Made by a program: the position numbers and the translations under genes. A stretch of DNA of 8,243 bases from JAYTUJ01 sp043744615 (GTDB lineage: Bacteria; Patescibacteriota; Minisyncoccia; Phycocordibacterales; CAIRYW01), in assembly GCA_043744615.1 (NCBI GenBank), contig JAYTUJ010000022.1, positions 1 through 8,243 of the forward strand, written 5' to 3'. The notes beneath the pieces are model-generated. The model had not been told where the DNA came from and did not search any database. It saw only the letters and a program-made list of their open reading frames with translations. This document shows, one piece after another, positions 1 to 4,811 of the stretch. Each line of letters opens with the position of its first letter. Within the stretch, counting starts at the first letter, position 1.

Positions 1-30
1 TTTTTTCTTTTTTCTTTTTTCTTTTTTTCC
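1..30. repeat. T6C heptad simple repeat (poly-purine on minus strand)
   Basis: Cytosines at 7, 14, 21 and 29-30 separate T runs of 6, 6, 6 and 7, so three exact TTTTTTC heptads are followed by a slightly longer unit. On the minus strand this is an A6G tract starting 19 nt past the stop of the pseudouridine synthase, so it belongs to that gene's 3' region or to whatever lies beyond the window edge. No hairpin is visible here. Its role is unknown and it may be a slippage-prone microsatellite. Confidence 0.7.
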
Positions 31-48
31 TAAACTTTTTATTTATTG

Positions 49-723
49 TTATTCAAATGCTACCGCGTTAAAATCAATCGGTTCTGTTTCCACAACAACT
101 CTTTTGGTATCAGTTGCTGTATCAAATTCTAACTTGCACGCACGAAGTAAAATTTCATGATCTTCCATTTTTATTCGTGAACCATATTTAACGTCGCCAA
201 TAATTGGGTGTCCGATGTGCGCCAACTGTGAACGAATTTGATGAAATCGTCCTGTCTCTAAATCAATCTGCACTAAACTTTTATTATCATCGCTGATAAG
301 TTTAGTAAATGAAAGTTCTGCATATTGTGAGCCTGATTGTTCTGTATCAAAAACAATACTCTTTAATATCTTTTCATCTTTCTTCATATAGTTCTTGAGC
401 GTTATTTTACTTTCAATTTCGCCTTTTATATTTCCTTCAACAAGTGCTTGGTATGTTTTTTTGATACTGTGAAGTCGAAACTGTTCTGAAAGGCGCGAAG
501 CGCCTTTACTTGTCTTTGCAAACAAAACAACACCCGAAACATTTCGATCAAGTCGATGAACTAATCCCAAAAAGACATTTCCCGGTTTATGATACGTTTC
601 TTTTATATATTCTTTAATCGTATCCATAATACATGGAGCATCTGAACCATCGGGTTGCACCAAAAAACCAGCAGGCTTATCTACCACAATCACATGATTA
701 TCTTCGTACAATACCTTTAACAT
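49..723 (-). CDS. RluA-family RNA pseudouridine synthase (no S4 domain)
   Basis: Converts specific uridines of rRNA or tRNA to pseudouridine in the cytoplasm; the exact target cannot be told. From the chosen start the protein has 224 aa. The family signature HRLDRNVSG holds the catalytic Asp at residue 59. Further downstream are GRFHQIR (family form GRTHQIR), HPIIGDVKYG and a C-terminal LRACKLEF strand, so the catalytic domain is complete. There is no N-terminal S4 RNA-binding domain, as in the short RluA-like members. An in-frame ATG at 822 would add 33 residues but lies deep inside the methyltransferase gene, and those residues do not resemble the family. The ATG at 723 starts MLKVLYEDNHVIVVDKP, the normal family beginning. 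The gap to the methyltransferase stop is 4 nt, so the two are probably cotranscribed. A GGAG lies 14 nt upstream, too far for a good ribosome site. Confidence 0.9.
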   Translation of the reverse strand: MLKVLYEDNHVIVVDKPAGFLVQPDGSDAPCIMDTIKEYIKETYHKPGNVFLGLVHRLDRNVSGVVLFAKTSKGASRLSEQFRLHSIKKTYQALVEGNIKGEIESKITLKNYMKKDEKILKSIVFDTEQSGSQYAELSFTKLISDDNKSLVQIDLETGRFHQIRSQLAHIGHPIIGDVKYGSRIKMEDHEILLRACKLEFDTATDTKRVVVETEPIDFNAVAFE

Positions 724-727
724 ATAT

Positions 728-1714
728 TTATTTCGCACTCCATCGTGCAAAAATTCCAGCTGGTAATAATCTTTTTTTCTCACCTTCGGGAATTTCTTTT
801 GCAAAATGTGATGATTCTTCAATAGTTAATTCACCATGTTCAATTGAGCCTCCATGTTTTTCTAAAAGTTCTTGTAAATTATTTGCATATGTTGTTGAAG
901 AATACCCCGCAGAGTATCCATTAATCAAAAAGAAAAGTGGTTTTTTTGAAAGTAATTTCATACACGATTCAACAAAAGCTACAAAGTCATCTTCGATTTT
1001 CCACAATTCCCCTTTTGCTCCATGTCCAAACGATGGCGGATCCATAATAATTCCGTCATATCGTTTGCCTCGTTTTAATTCGCGTTCAATAAACTTTTTA
1101 GCATCTTCTTCAATCCATCTAACTGGTTTTTCAGACAAACCTGAAGCTTCTGCGTTTGTTCGTGCCCATGCGATTGCAGTTTTTGAAGAATCAACATGAC
1201 ACACTTTTGCTCCAACTTGTGCGCACGCAAGTGTTGCCCCACCGGTATATCCAAAAAAGTTTATAATCGAAATTTCTCCCTTTTCTCCTTCGGGGGTTTG
1301 CTCATTTTTTCTTTGTTCTAATCCTCCGTTTTTTATTTCATCAGAAATAGTTTGTTTCATCCATTGCCAGTTTGGAATTTGTTCTGGAAATATTCCTGTA
1401 TGTTTAAATGGTGAAAGTTTCAATCCAAAAGAAATGTCTTCAACAAAAATTCTCCACATTTCAGAGTTATCAGTCATGTTTTCAAAAGCACTTGAATTAG
1501 GATTTTTTTTCCAACTTCCTGTTTTACCATCACCATTTGAAAATTCTGCGTCAGCATTTTGCCATTCAGTTGCCGGCAACAATGGCGACCATAACGCTTG
1601 TGGGTCAGGACGCGACAATACCACAGAACCAAATCGTTCTAGTTTCATCCCATTACCCGAATCAAGTAATTGGTAGTCTGCAGATGCAATTGTTTTAAGA
1701 ATTGAGTGTTTCAT
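728..1714 (-). CDS. RlmI-like class I SAM-dependent rRNA methyltransferase
   Basis: A 328-aa member of the COG1092 group (RlmI/YccW-like), which methylates cytosines in 23S rRNA using S-adenosylmethionine. The first ~145 residues form the family's N-terminal part, including ISFGLKLSPFKHTGIFPEQ at about 94-112. The Rossmann fold follows: motif I NFFGYTGGA (152-160), the acidic-loop HVDSS (173-177) and the catalytic-type motif DPPSFG (225-230). No PUA domain is present at the N-terminus, unlike E. coli RlmI, so substrate choice may differ; the precise base modified is not known. Residues 131-146 form a low-complexity Glu/Gly/Lys linker. It is the first gene of a likely two-gene unit with the pseudouridine synthase, pairing two RNA-modification enzymes. 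Upstream, TATACA ends 9 nt before the ATG, consistent with little or no leader. Confidence 0.87.
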   Translation of the reverse strand: MKHSILKTIASADYQLLDSGNGMKLERFGSVVLSRPDPQALWSPLLPATEWQNADAEFSNGDGKTGSWKKNPNSSAFENMTDNSEMWRIFVEDISFGLKLSPFKHTGIFPEQIPNWQWMKQTISDEIKNGGLEQRKNEQTPEGEKGEISIINFFGYTGGATLACAQVGAKVCHVDSSKTAIAWARTNAEASGLSEKPVRWIEEDAKKFIERELKRGKRYDGIIMDPPSFGHGAKGELWKIEDDFVAFVESCMKLLSKKPLFFLINGYSAGYSSTTYANNLQELLEKHGGSIEHGELTIEESSHFAKEIPEGEKKRLLPAGIFARWSAK

Positions 1715-1723
1715 AACTATATT

Positions 1724-1741
1724 TGTATAGTAAGCAGTATA
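1724..1741 (-). promoter_or_regulatory. candidate -10 elements of the methyltransferase operon
   Basis: Two -10-like hexamers read on the minus strand: TATACT (1736-1741), predicting a leader of about 15 nt, and TATACA (1724-1729), predicting a start almost at the ATG. Neither has a convincing -35 at 17 bp. No Shine-Dalgarno precedes the start, which favours the nearer hexamer. Confidence 0.35.
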
Positions 1742-1765
1742 ACATTTTGTACGAATTTATTTTAC

Positions 1766-1793
1766 TTGACGACCTTAGTACATTTGATATTGT
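1766..1793 (+). promoter_or_regulatory. candidate plus-strand sigma70-type promoter in the methyltransferase/toxin gap
   Basis: TTGACG (1766-1771, 5 of 6 to the -35 consensus), a 16-nt spacer, then TATTGT (1788-1793) preceded by TG one base upstream, giving an extended -10. It predicts a transcript start at A1800. No plus-strand protein gene follows; the first thing transcribed would be the two hairpins at 1805-1850. Chance occurrence in AT-rich DNA cannot be excluded. Confidence 0.4.
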
Positions 1794-1799
1794 TAATTT

Positions 1800-1858
1800 A
1801 CATTTGGGGTAACCCAGCCACACAAGGGTCGTCGAAAGACGACCCTTGTGCAATTTTA
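1800..1858 (+). ncRNA. candidate small structured RNA convergent with the PemK-like gene
   Basis: Between two minus-strand genes, the plus strand holds two adjacent hairpins. The first is a short stem, TGGG/CCCA, with a GTAA loop (1805-1816). The second is a perfect 13-bp stem with a GAAA loop (1821-1850) followed by CAATTTTAG. Both loops fit the GNRA tetraloop pattern only when read on the plus strand, and a plausible extended -10 promoter sits just upstream. An RNA ending around 1858 would stop at, or run a little into, the 3' end of the toxin gene as antisense. It is equally possible that the large hairpin is simply the toxin gene's 3' terminator on the minus strand. Confidence 0.3.
1821..1850. 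terminator. 13-bp perfect hairpin just 3' of the PemK-like gene
   Basis: Left arm CACAAGGGTCGTC (1821-1833), loop GAAA (1834-1837), right arm exactly complementary (1838-1850). It begins 9 nt beyond the stop codon of the minus-strand toxin gene, the usual terminator position. Read on the minus strand it is not followed by a T run, so it is either an atypical terminator, a 3' stabilising hairpin, or part of a plus-strand RNA. Confidence 0.55.
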
Positions 1859-1859
1859 G

Positions 1860-2243
1860 TTACGACTTCACAAGATTGCAATAAGCGTTAATTATCTTTT
1901 CTAACTCTTTTTCAGAAACCTGACCCATACTTAAAAATAATCTTTTTGTATCAATCGGTCGAGCTTGGTTTAATATAACTTGTAAAGCTTTATCTTTAAA
2001 ATTTAAATCGTAATACCAAGAACCTGTATGACTTTTAGTTGTTAATGGTGCAACCAAAATTGATTGATGGGAATATTTTTTCATAATTAATATTGGCCTT
2101 GTAAACTTAGAACCTTTTCCATCCTCTTCAGTACCTACATTTATACCTATTTTGCACCAACAAATTTCTCCTGCTTTTACAGGAATTCTTTTAGATTCTT
2201 CAACTTTTTTCTTTACTTCGTTCCACGTATCAAAATCTTTCAT
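1860..2243 (-). CDS. PemK/MazF-family toxin-like protein, apparently without antitoxin
   Basis: A 127-aa protein of the PemK/MazF fold, usually a sequence-specific mRNA endoribonuclease of type II toxin-antitoxin modules. Family features visible: GEICWCKIG (25-33), where the usual form is GEIWWV; TRPILIM (48-54) with the conserved Arg-Pro; LVAPLTTK (63-70); and LNQARPIDTKRL (91-102), matching the conserved LDQxRxxDxxRL region. The ~20-residue charged N-terminal extension before GEI is not part of the core fold. No antitoxin gene fits in the 61 nt upstream or the 145 nt downstream, so it is an orphan here; it may act as a housekeeping RNase or pair with a distant partner. Upstream, TAAATT ends 5 nt before the ATG and there is no Shine-Dalgarno. 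It is divergent from the hydrolase. Confidence 0.85.
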   Translation of the reverse strand: MKDFDTWNEVKKKVEESKRIPVKAGEICWCKIGINVGTEEDGKGSKFTRPILIMKKYSHQSILVAPLTTKSHTGSWYYDLNFKDKALQVILNQARPIDTKRLFLSMGQVSEKELEKIINAYCNLVKS

Positions 2244-2289
2244 AAACTAATTTAGAGTACAAAAAAATGATGAAATAAAACAAAAGAAG

Positions 2290-2298
2290 TGCTAAAAT
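2290..2298 (+). promoter_or_regulatory. extended -10 promoter of the hydrolase gene, leaderless
   Basis: TGcTAAAAT ends exactly 6 nt before the ATG at 2305, so transcription is predicted to begin on the start codon itself. A 4-of-6 -35 match (ATGAAA, 2270-2275) lies 17 nt upstream. There is no Shine-Dalgarno sequence. Confidence 0.55.
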
Positions 2299-2304
2299 TC
2301 ATAC

Positions 2305-2859
2305 ATGAAAAAAGTCTTTATTATTCATGGTTTTGAAGGTTCACCAAATGGTGGCTGGCGACCTTGGCTTATGGGTGAACTTGAAAAACAAGATGTGTAT
2401 GCATGCGCACTTTCAATGCCAAATCCTGAAGACCCAATATGTGCCGACTGGGTTAAAGAAATTTCACGACATGTTGAACAAAATAATACTGATGAAATTT
2501 ATTTAGTTGGACACAGTCTTGGTGTTCCCGCCATATTACGTTTTTTAGAAAATAATTCTATACCTCATATTAAAGGCGGTGTGTTAGTTTCTGGATCATG
2601 TCAAAAAACCGATAACGAAAAAGTTAATCGATTTTTTGAGACAGATTTTAATTATGAAACAATACAAAACAATTGTGGTGCGTTTGCAATAATTCACGGA
2701 GACAACGATCCGTTAGTTCCCCTTTCTGACGCACACACACTTTCAGAAAAACTAAATGCAGAACTTATCATTATCAAAGACGGTAAACATCTTAATGGCG
2801 GAGCAGGTTGGTTTAAGCTTGAGGAATGTTTAGAGATGTTAGAGAAAATGTTTATTTAG
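2305..2859 (+). CDS. RBBP9/YdeN-type alpha/beta hydrolase
   Basis: A 184-aa small serine hydrolase of the RBBP9/YdeN family (COG3545-like), cytoplasmic, with unknown physiological substrate. The fold starts with MKKVFIIHGFEGSP (HGF is the oxyanion-side motif at 8-10). The nucleophile elbow is GHSLG (69-73) with Ser71. The acid residue is Asp135 in GDNDPLVP (132-139), and His162 lies in GKHLNGG (160-166), completing the triad. Length matches the family. There is no signal peptide and no membrane segment. It is a single-gene unit divergent from the toxin gene across 61 nt, and its 3' end converges on the tRNA. The start at 2305 is supported by the -10 placed 6 nt upstream and by the family N-terminus. 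Confidence 0.9.
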   Translation: MKKVFIIHGFEGSPNGGWRPWLMGELEKQDVYACALSMPNPEDPICADWVKEISRHVEQNNTDEIYLVGHSLGVPAILRFLENNSIPHIKGGVLVSGSCQKTDNEKVNRFFETDFNYETIQNNCGAFAIIHGDNDPLVPLSDAHTLSEKLNAELIIIKDGKHLNGGAGWFKLEECLEMLEKMFI

Positions 2860-2873
2860 TATTTTCTAAATAA
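2852..2873. terminator. AT-only inverted repeat between hydrolase and tRNA
   Basis: Perfect 8-bp arms TTATTTAG (2852-2859) and CTAAATAA (2866-2873) around a 6-nt loop. The left arm contains the hydrolase stop codon, and the repeat begins about 10 nt beyond the tRNA 3' end on the other strand. Position suits a bidirectional end signal, but the stem has a single G-C pair and neither side has a good T run. Confidence 0.3.
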
Positions 2874-2883
2874 TTATAGTTTG

Positions 2884-2955
2884 TGCCACCAGCAGGAATC
2901 GAACCTACATCTATCCCTTAGGACGGGACTGTTCTATCCATTGAACTATGGTGGC
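2884..2955 (-). tRNA. tRNA-Arg (anticodon CCT)
   Basis: A complete 72-nt cloverleaf on the minus strand. The acceptor stem is GCCACCA with TGGTGGC (7 pairs) and discriminator A. The D stem is GTTC/GAAC with GG in the loop. The anticodon stem is GTCCC/GGGAT with loop GTCCTAA, giving anticodon CCT after T33, which reads AGG. The variable loop is AGAT, and the T stem GTAGG/CCTGC holds the loop TTCGATT. The 3' CCA is not encoded and must be added by tRNA nucleotidyltransferase. No promoter is evident directly upstream: a GC-rich hairpin starts 2 nt from the 5' end. Expression therefore probably depends on transcription through the glutaredoxin gene, with RNase P cutting next to the hairpin. Confidence 0.96.
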
Positions 2956-2980
2956 AAAAGGGGCGGCGAAGCCGCCCCTT
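2956..2980 (-). terminator. GC-rich hairpin plus T4 after the glutaredoxin gene, abutting the tRNA
   Basis: On the minus strand a perfect 10-bp stem (AAGGGGCGGC, loop TTC, GCCGCCCCTT; 2958-2980) is followed by TT, making a TTTT run before the tRNA's first base at 2955. It has the shape of an intrinsic terminator with a short T tract, 57 nt beyond the glutaredoxin stop. Because the tRNA starts 2 nt later, it could equally be an attenuator or a processing guide. Confidence 0.6.
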
Positions 2981-3037
2981 GTCCTCTTCCTTTTTATCCT
3001 TATCCCTTTTCTCTTCTACTTTCCTCCTTCTTTTTTA
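2981..3037 (-). other. 57-nt polypurine tract in the 3' region of the glutaredoxin transcript
   Basis: 52 of 57 bases are pyrimidines on the plus strand, so the minus-strand transcript is almost all purine. It runs from the glutaredoxin stop codon to the hairpin. It contains AAGGAGGAAA, a Shine-Dalgarno-like run, but no start codon follows at a usable distance. No open frame or promoter is visible. Confidence 0.6.
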
Positions 3038-3277
3038 TTACGCGTGAACTCCTAACAATTCTTCAAGTCGTCCTTTATCAAACCCAACAACAACTTCTGA
3101 ATCAACAGTAATTACAGGCACTCCAAGTTGTCCACTTTTTTCTACCATTTCGGCTCGCTTCTCAGTGTCTGTTCCTACGTTATATTCTTCAAATTCAATT
3201 TTGTTTTGATCAAAAAATTCTTTTGCCATTTTACAGTAGGTACAAGTATTTGTTGTATATATTGCTACTTTTTTCAT
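3038..3277 (-). CDS. glutaredoxin/NrdH-like thiol-disulfide oxidoreductase
   Basis: A 79-aa thioredoxin-fold protein, the normal size for small glutaredoxins and NrdH-redoxins. It has the redox motif CTYC (Cys12 and Cys15) after a beta strand, the cis-proline in GVPVITVD (52-59, Pro54) and the C-terminal glycine motif VVGFDKGRLEELL (63-75). These place it in the glutaredoxin/NrdH group that reduces disulfides in the cytoplasm. Whether it takes electrons from glutathione or from a thioredoxin reductase cannot be told. A consensus extended -10 (TGaTATAAT) overlaps the stop of the upstream amidase gene and would give a ~42-nt leader. No Shine-Dalgarno precedes the ATG, and a TAATAA 7 nt upstream may be a nearer start signal. 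A tRNA follows after a polypurine tract and hairpin. Confidence 0.92.
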   Translation of the reverse strand: MKKVAIYTTNTCTYCKMAKEFFDQNKIEFEEYNVGTDTEKRAEMVEKSGQLGVPVITVDSEVVVGFDKGRLEELLGVHA

Positions 3278-3325
3278 ATATATGTTATTAAATTTTTATT
3301 AATAATTTACTTAGGTTGTTTTACT

Positions 3326-3334
3326 ATTATATCA
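3326..3334 (-). promoter_or_regulatory. extended -10 promoter upstream of the glutaredoxin gene
   Basis: TGaTATAAT, a perfect extended -10, overlaps the TAA stop codon of the amidase gene. No good -35 is seen at 17 bp, as is usual for extended -10 promoters. It predicts a start near 3319. The leader holds an AT-only inverted repeat (TTATTAA/TTAATAA, 3285-3291 with 3299-3305), which might also mark the end of the amidase transcript. Confidence 0.6.
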
Positions 3335-4268
3335 CGGAAGAAAGATAGCTTACATAGTCTTTAAAGCCCTCAAACGTGGCCTCTGCGTAGGTATCAAGGG
3401 TTTTAGGCAACATTGCTTCATTTGTGATACCTGGTTCATAAATATAGCCATATTCAACCAAAATACTTGGTATTGTAAGTGTTCCGTAAGCACCAATTGC
3501 GATAAGTTCTTGGTCTTCAATAATCCCCCCTGTTTCAATCGATAAATTGCTAACTTTAAATTTTTCAACAAGTCGATTAAATACATAAGAAGAAAACACC
3601 AAAGAACTACTCGCATTTTGATATTGCGACTCTGGAGCATAAATTGCAAAACCACTATATACCCCTGGTTTAGTATCTTTATATTTTCGAGGATAGTCGT
3701 TTAAATGAACATGAAGAACCACATCAATACCGTGTTCACTTGCCCATTTATTTATTGCATATAGTCGAAAAGCAATATCTTGTGGTGCAGCATTATGCTC
3801 AATGCCAGCAGTAACAACTCGTTCTCCTTTTTTTACAGCATCATGTGCAGATTTCTTTTTTTCTGTTATAAACTTTTTTATTTCATCTGCATCAGAAATA
3901 AAATAATCTGCCAAAACAGGATTCCAATTTTCTGTATCTCGAGCAAGCATGATATCAAACCGAGAATCTGTTTTTAATTTATCAGCAATTCTTTGAGAAA
4001 GGTCAACTACAATATCTCTTTCTTTTAAATTTTTATATTCTGCACCCCCAAAATCTGGCTCATGTCCCGGTACAATTAAAACTTTTAATGGTTTTTTTTG
4101 TGATAATTTATGTATCGAACCGTTAAGACTTACACTGGTTTGTACTGAAGCAATATTGTATACACTTTTATATCTAATACCGAAGATATTTTTATAAAAA
4201 TCTAACGATGAAAAAACAAAAACTCCCAGTAGGATGATGCAACAAAAAAATAATTGTTTTTTAAACAT
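3327..4268 (-). CDS. membrane-anchored N-acetylmuramoyl-L-alanine amidase (Amidase_3 family)
   Basis: A 313-aa zinc amidase that cleaves the bond between MurNAc and the L-Ala of peptidoglycan stem peptides, acting outside the membrane. Residues 1-22 are a signal anchor (MFKK then a hydrophobic stretch), followed by a ~40-residue linker. Catalytic-domain motifs: VPGHEPDFGGAEY (66-78) with zinc ligand His69; LKERD (81-85) with Glu83; LHVHLND (185-191), where His188 matches the His of the usual SIHAN; and LVEYGYI (270-276) with the catalytic Glu272 of the usual LVELGFI. The Glu83-His188 distance of 105 residues is much longer than I expect for this family, so residues ~112-165 look like an insertion. 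The start ATG shares one base with the stop of the FtsB-like gene (TAATG), indicating translational coupling and a joint role in cell division. Confidence 0.88.
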   Translation of the reverse strand: MFKKQLFFCCIILLGVFVFSSLDFYKNIFGIRYKSVYNIASVQTSVSLNGSIHKLSQKKPLKVLIVPGHEPDFGGAEYKNLKERDIVVDLSQRIADKLKTDSRFDIMLARDTENWNPVLADYFISDADEIKKFITEKKKSAHDAVKKGERVVTAGIEHNAAPQDIAFRLYAINKWASEHGIDVVLHVHLNDYPRKYKDTKPGVYSGFAIYAPESQYQNASSSLVFSSYVFNRLVEKFKVSNLSIETGGIIEDQELIAIGAYGTLTIPSILVEYGYIYEPGITNEAMLPKTLDTYAEATFEGFKDYVSYLSSVI

Positions 4269-4651
4269 TACTTATCAAAAATAGATTTAATGCTGTTCCA
4301 AATATTTTGCAAAGTTGTTGCTGGCGATGTTGTTGCAGAATCATCAGCAACATCCACAAGCATAAAAACTTTTTCTCCCGGCTTAACAACTTGATACCGA
4401 GAACGGATTTCTTCTTCAACTCCTTCTTTTGTTTTTAAGCGTGATATTTTTTGATTGAGTTCTGCTTTTTGTTTTTCAAGAGTTGTTTGTTCGCGAACCG
4501 AAGCAGCCAATGCTTGTTTACTTTCTAAAAATTTAGCATAGACACCGAAGGTACCCTTTGCAACAAGTGCGAGTATGATAGACAAGCAAATAATGCTCGG
4601 CGTAGAATACATCTTCTTCTTTCGTTTTCGTTTTGCTTGAAACTCTCGCAT
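4268..4651 (-). CDS. FtsB/DivIC-like septum formation protein
   Basis: A 127-aa bitopic membrane protein of the FtsB/DivIC type, which in other bacteria bridges the divisome to septal wall synthesis. It has a very basic N-terminus (QAKRKRKKK, 5-13), one membrane segment at about 18-38, and a coiled coil at about 42-78 (LEKQKAELNQKISRLK). The family's closing region then follows: IRSRYQVVKPGEKVFMLVD (82-100), resembling the ARxxLGMVKPGE segment of FtsB/DivIC. A Ser/Thr-rich tail with a final amphipathic stretch (NIWNSIKSIF) extends past the core. It forms an operon with the amidase through a 1-nt stop/start overlap. A perfect TATAAT ends 6 nt before its ATG, so the mRNA is predicted to be leaderless. 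It is divergent from a 35-aa membrane peptide. Confidence 0.82.
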   Translation of the reverse strand: MREFQAKRKRKKKMYSTPSIICLSIILALVAKGTFGVYAKFLESKQALAASVREQTTLEKQKAELNQKISRLKTKEGVEEEIRSRYQVVKPGEKVFMLVDVADDSATTSPATTLQNIWNSIKSIFDK

Positions 4652-4657
4652 AACTGT

Positions 4658-4686
4658 ATTATAGTATTATCTACGATGCTTTTCCA
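4658..4686 (-). promoter_or_regulatory. promoter of the ftsB-like/amidase operon, leaderless
   Basis: A consensus TATAAT (4658-4663) ends exactly 6 nt before the ATG at 4651. A 4-of-6 -35 (TGGAAA, 4681-4686) lies 17 nt upstream, inside the divergent small ORF. Transcription should begin at the start codon. Confidence 0.65.
4665..4670 (+). promoter_or_regulatory. -10 element of the divergent 35-aa ORF
   Basis: TATTAT ends 5 nt before the ATG at 4676 and is separated by one base from the oppositely directed TATAAT of the ftsB-like gene. No clear -35 is seen 17 nt upstream. Initiation would fall at or next to the start codon. Confidence 0.45.
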
Positions 4687-4783
4687 TAAGAAAAACAAAA
4701 AAATAATCCACAGTGTGTTTGCATGTTTCGCACTCATCATCATTGTGAGTATGCTTTTAGCTTTTTTTCGTTTTGGTTTCTAA
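4676..4783 (+). CDS. 35-aa single-pass membrane peptide, divergent from the ftsB-like gene
   Basis: A short protein with no recognised family. It starts MLFHKKNKKIIH, a strongly basic N-terminus with six Lys/His residues, followed by a hydrophobic helix at about 14-31 (FALIIIVSMLLAFF) and ends RFGF. That layout is a textbook N-in, C-out single transmembrane segment with almost nothing beyond it. Support for a real gene is combined: a -10 (TATTAT) 5 nt upstream, an intrinsic terminator whose stem begins within the TAA stop codon, and the placement filling the gap between two genes with only 24 and 28 nt left over. Function is unknown. Being back to back with the divisome-like gene suggests a membrane or division role, but this is inference. 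It could also be a degenerate remnant of a longer membrane protein. Confidence 0.65.
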   Translation: MLFHKKNKKIIHSVFACFALIIIVSMLLAFFRFGF

Positions 4784-4802
4784 ATCTATCTTTAGATTTT
4801 TT
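4782..4802 (+). terminator. intrinsic terminator of the 35-aa ORF
   Basis: A 7-bp stem AAATCTA (4782-4788) with TAGATTT (4793-4799), a TCTT loop, and a continuous T6 run (4797-4802) on the plus strand. The stem is AT-rich but the position, overlapping the ORF's stop codon, is right. On the minus strand there is no T run after the stem, so it does not serve lepA. Confidence 0.55.
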
Positions 4803-4811
4803 AATCAAGAC

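Noticed and set aside
724..822. 33-residue N-terminal extension of the pseudouridine synthase
   Set aside because: It overlaps the methyltransferase gene by about 95 nt and does not resemble the family; the ATG at 723 gives the expected N-terminus.
633..1199. 188-aa open frame on the plus strand
   Set aside because: It lies antisense to the methyltransferase and pseudouridine synthase, which have clear family motifs; its own translation has no recognisable domain.
2244..2304. Antitoxin gene upstream of the PemK-like gene
   Set aside because: Only 61 nt separate the toxin from the divergent hydrolase, holding promoter-like motifs and no credible ORF.
2881..3111. 76-aa plus-strand frame
   Set aside because: It reads antisense through the tRNA, the hairpin and the glutaredoxin gene end.
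3350..3655. 101-aa minus-strand frame within the amidase gene
   Set aside because: Alternative frame of the amidase, whose motifs are intact; the translation shows no family.
4525..4743. 72-aa minus-strand frame overlapping the ftsB-like gene
   Set aside because: Out of frame with the FtsB-like protein and without any domain or promoter; a shadow.
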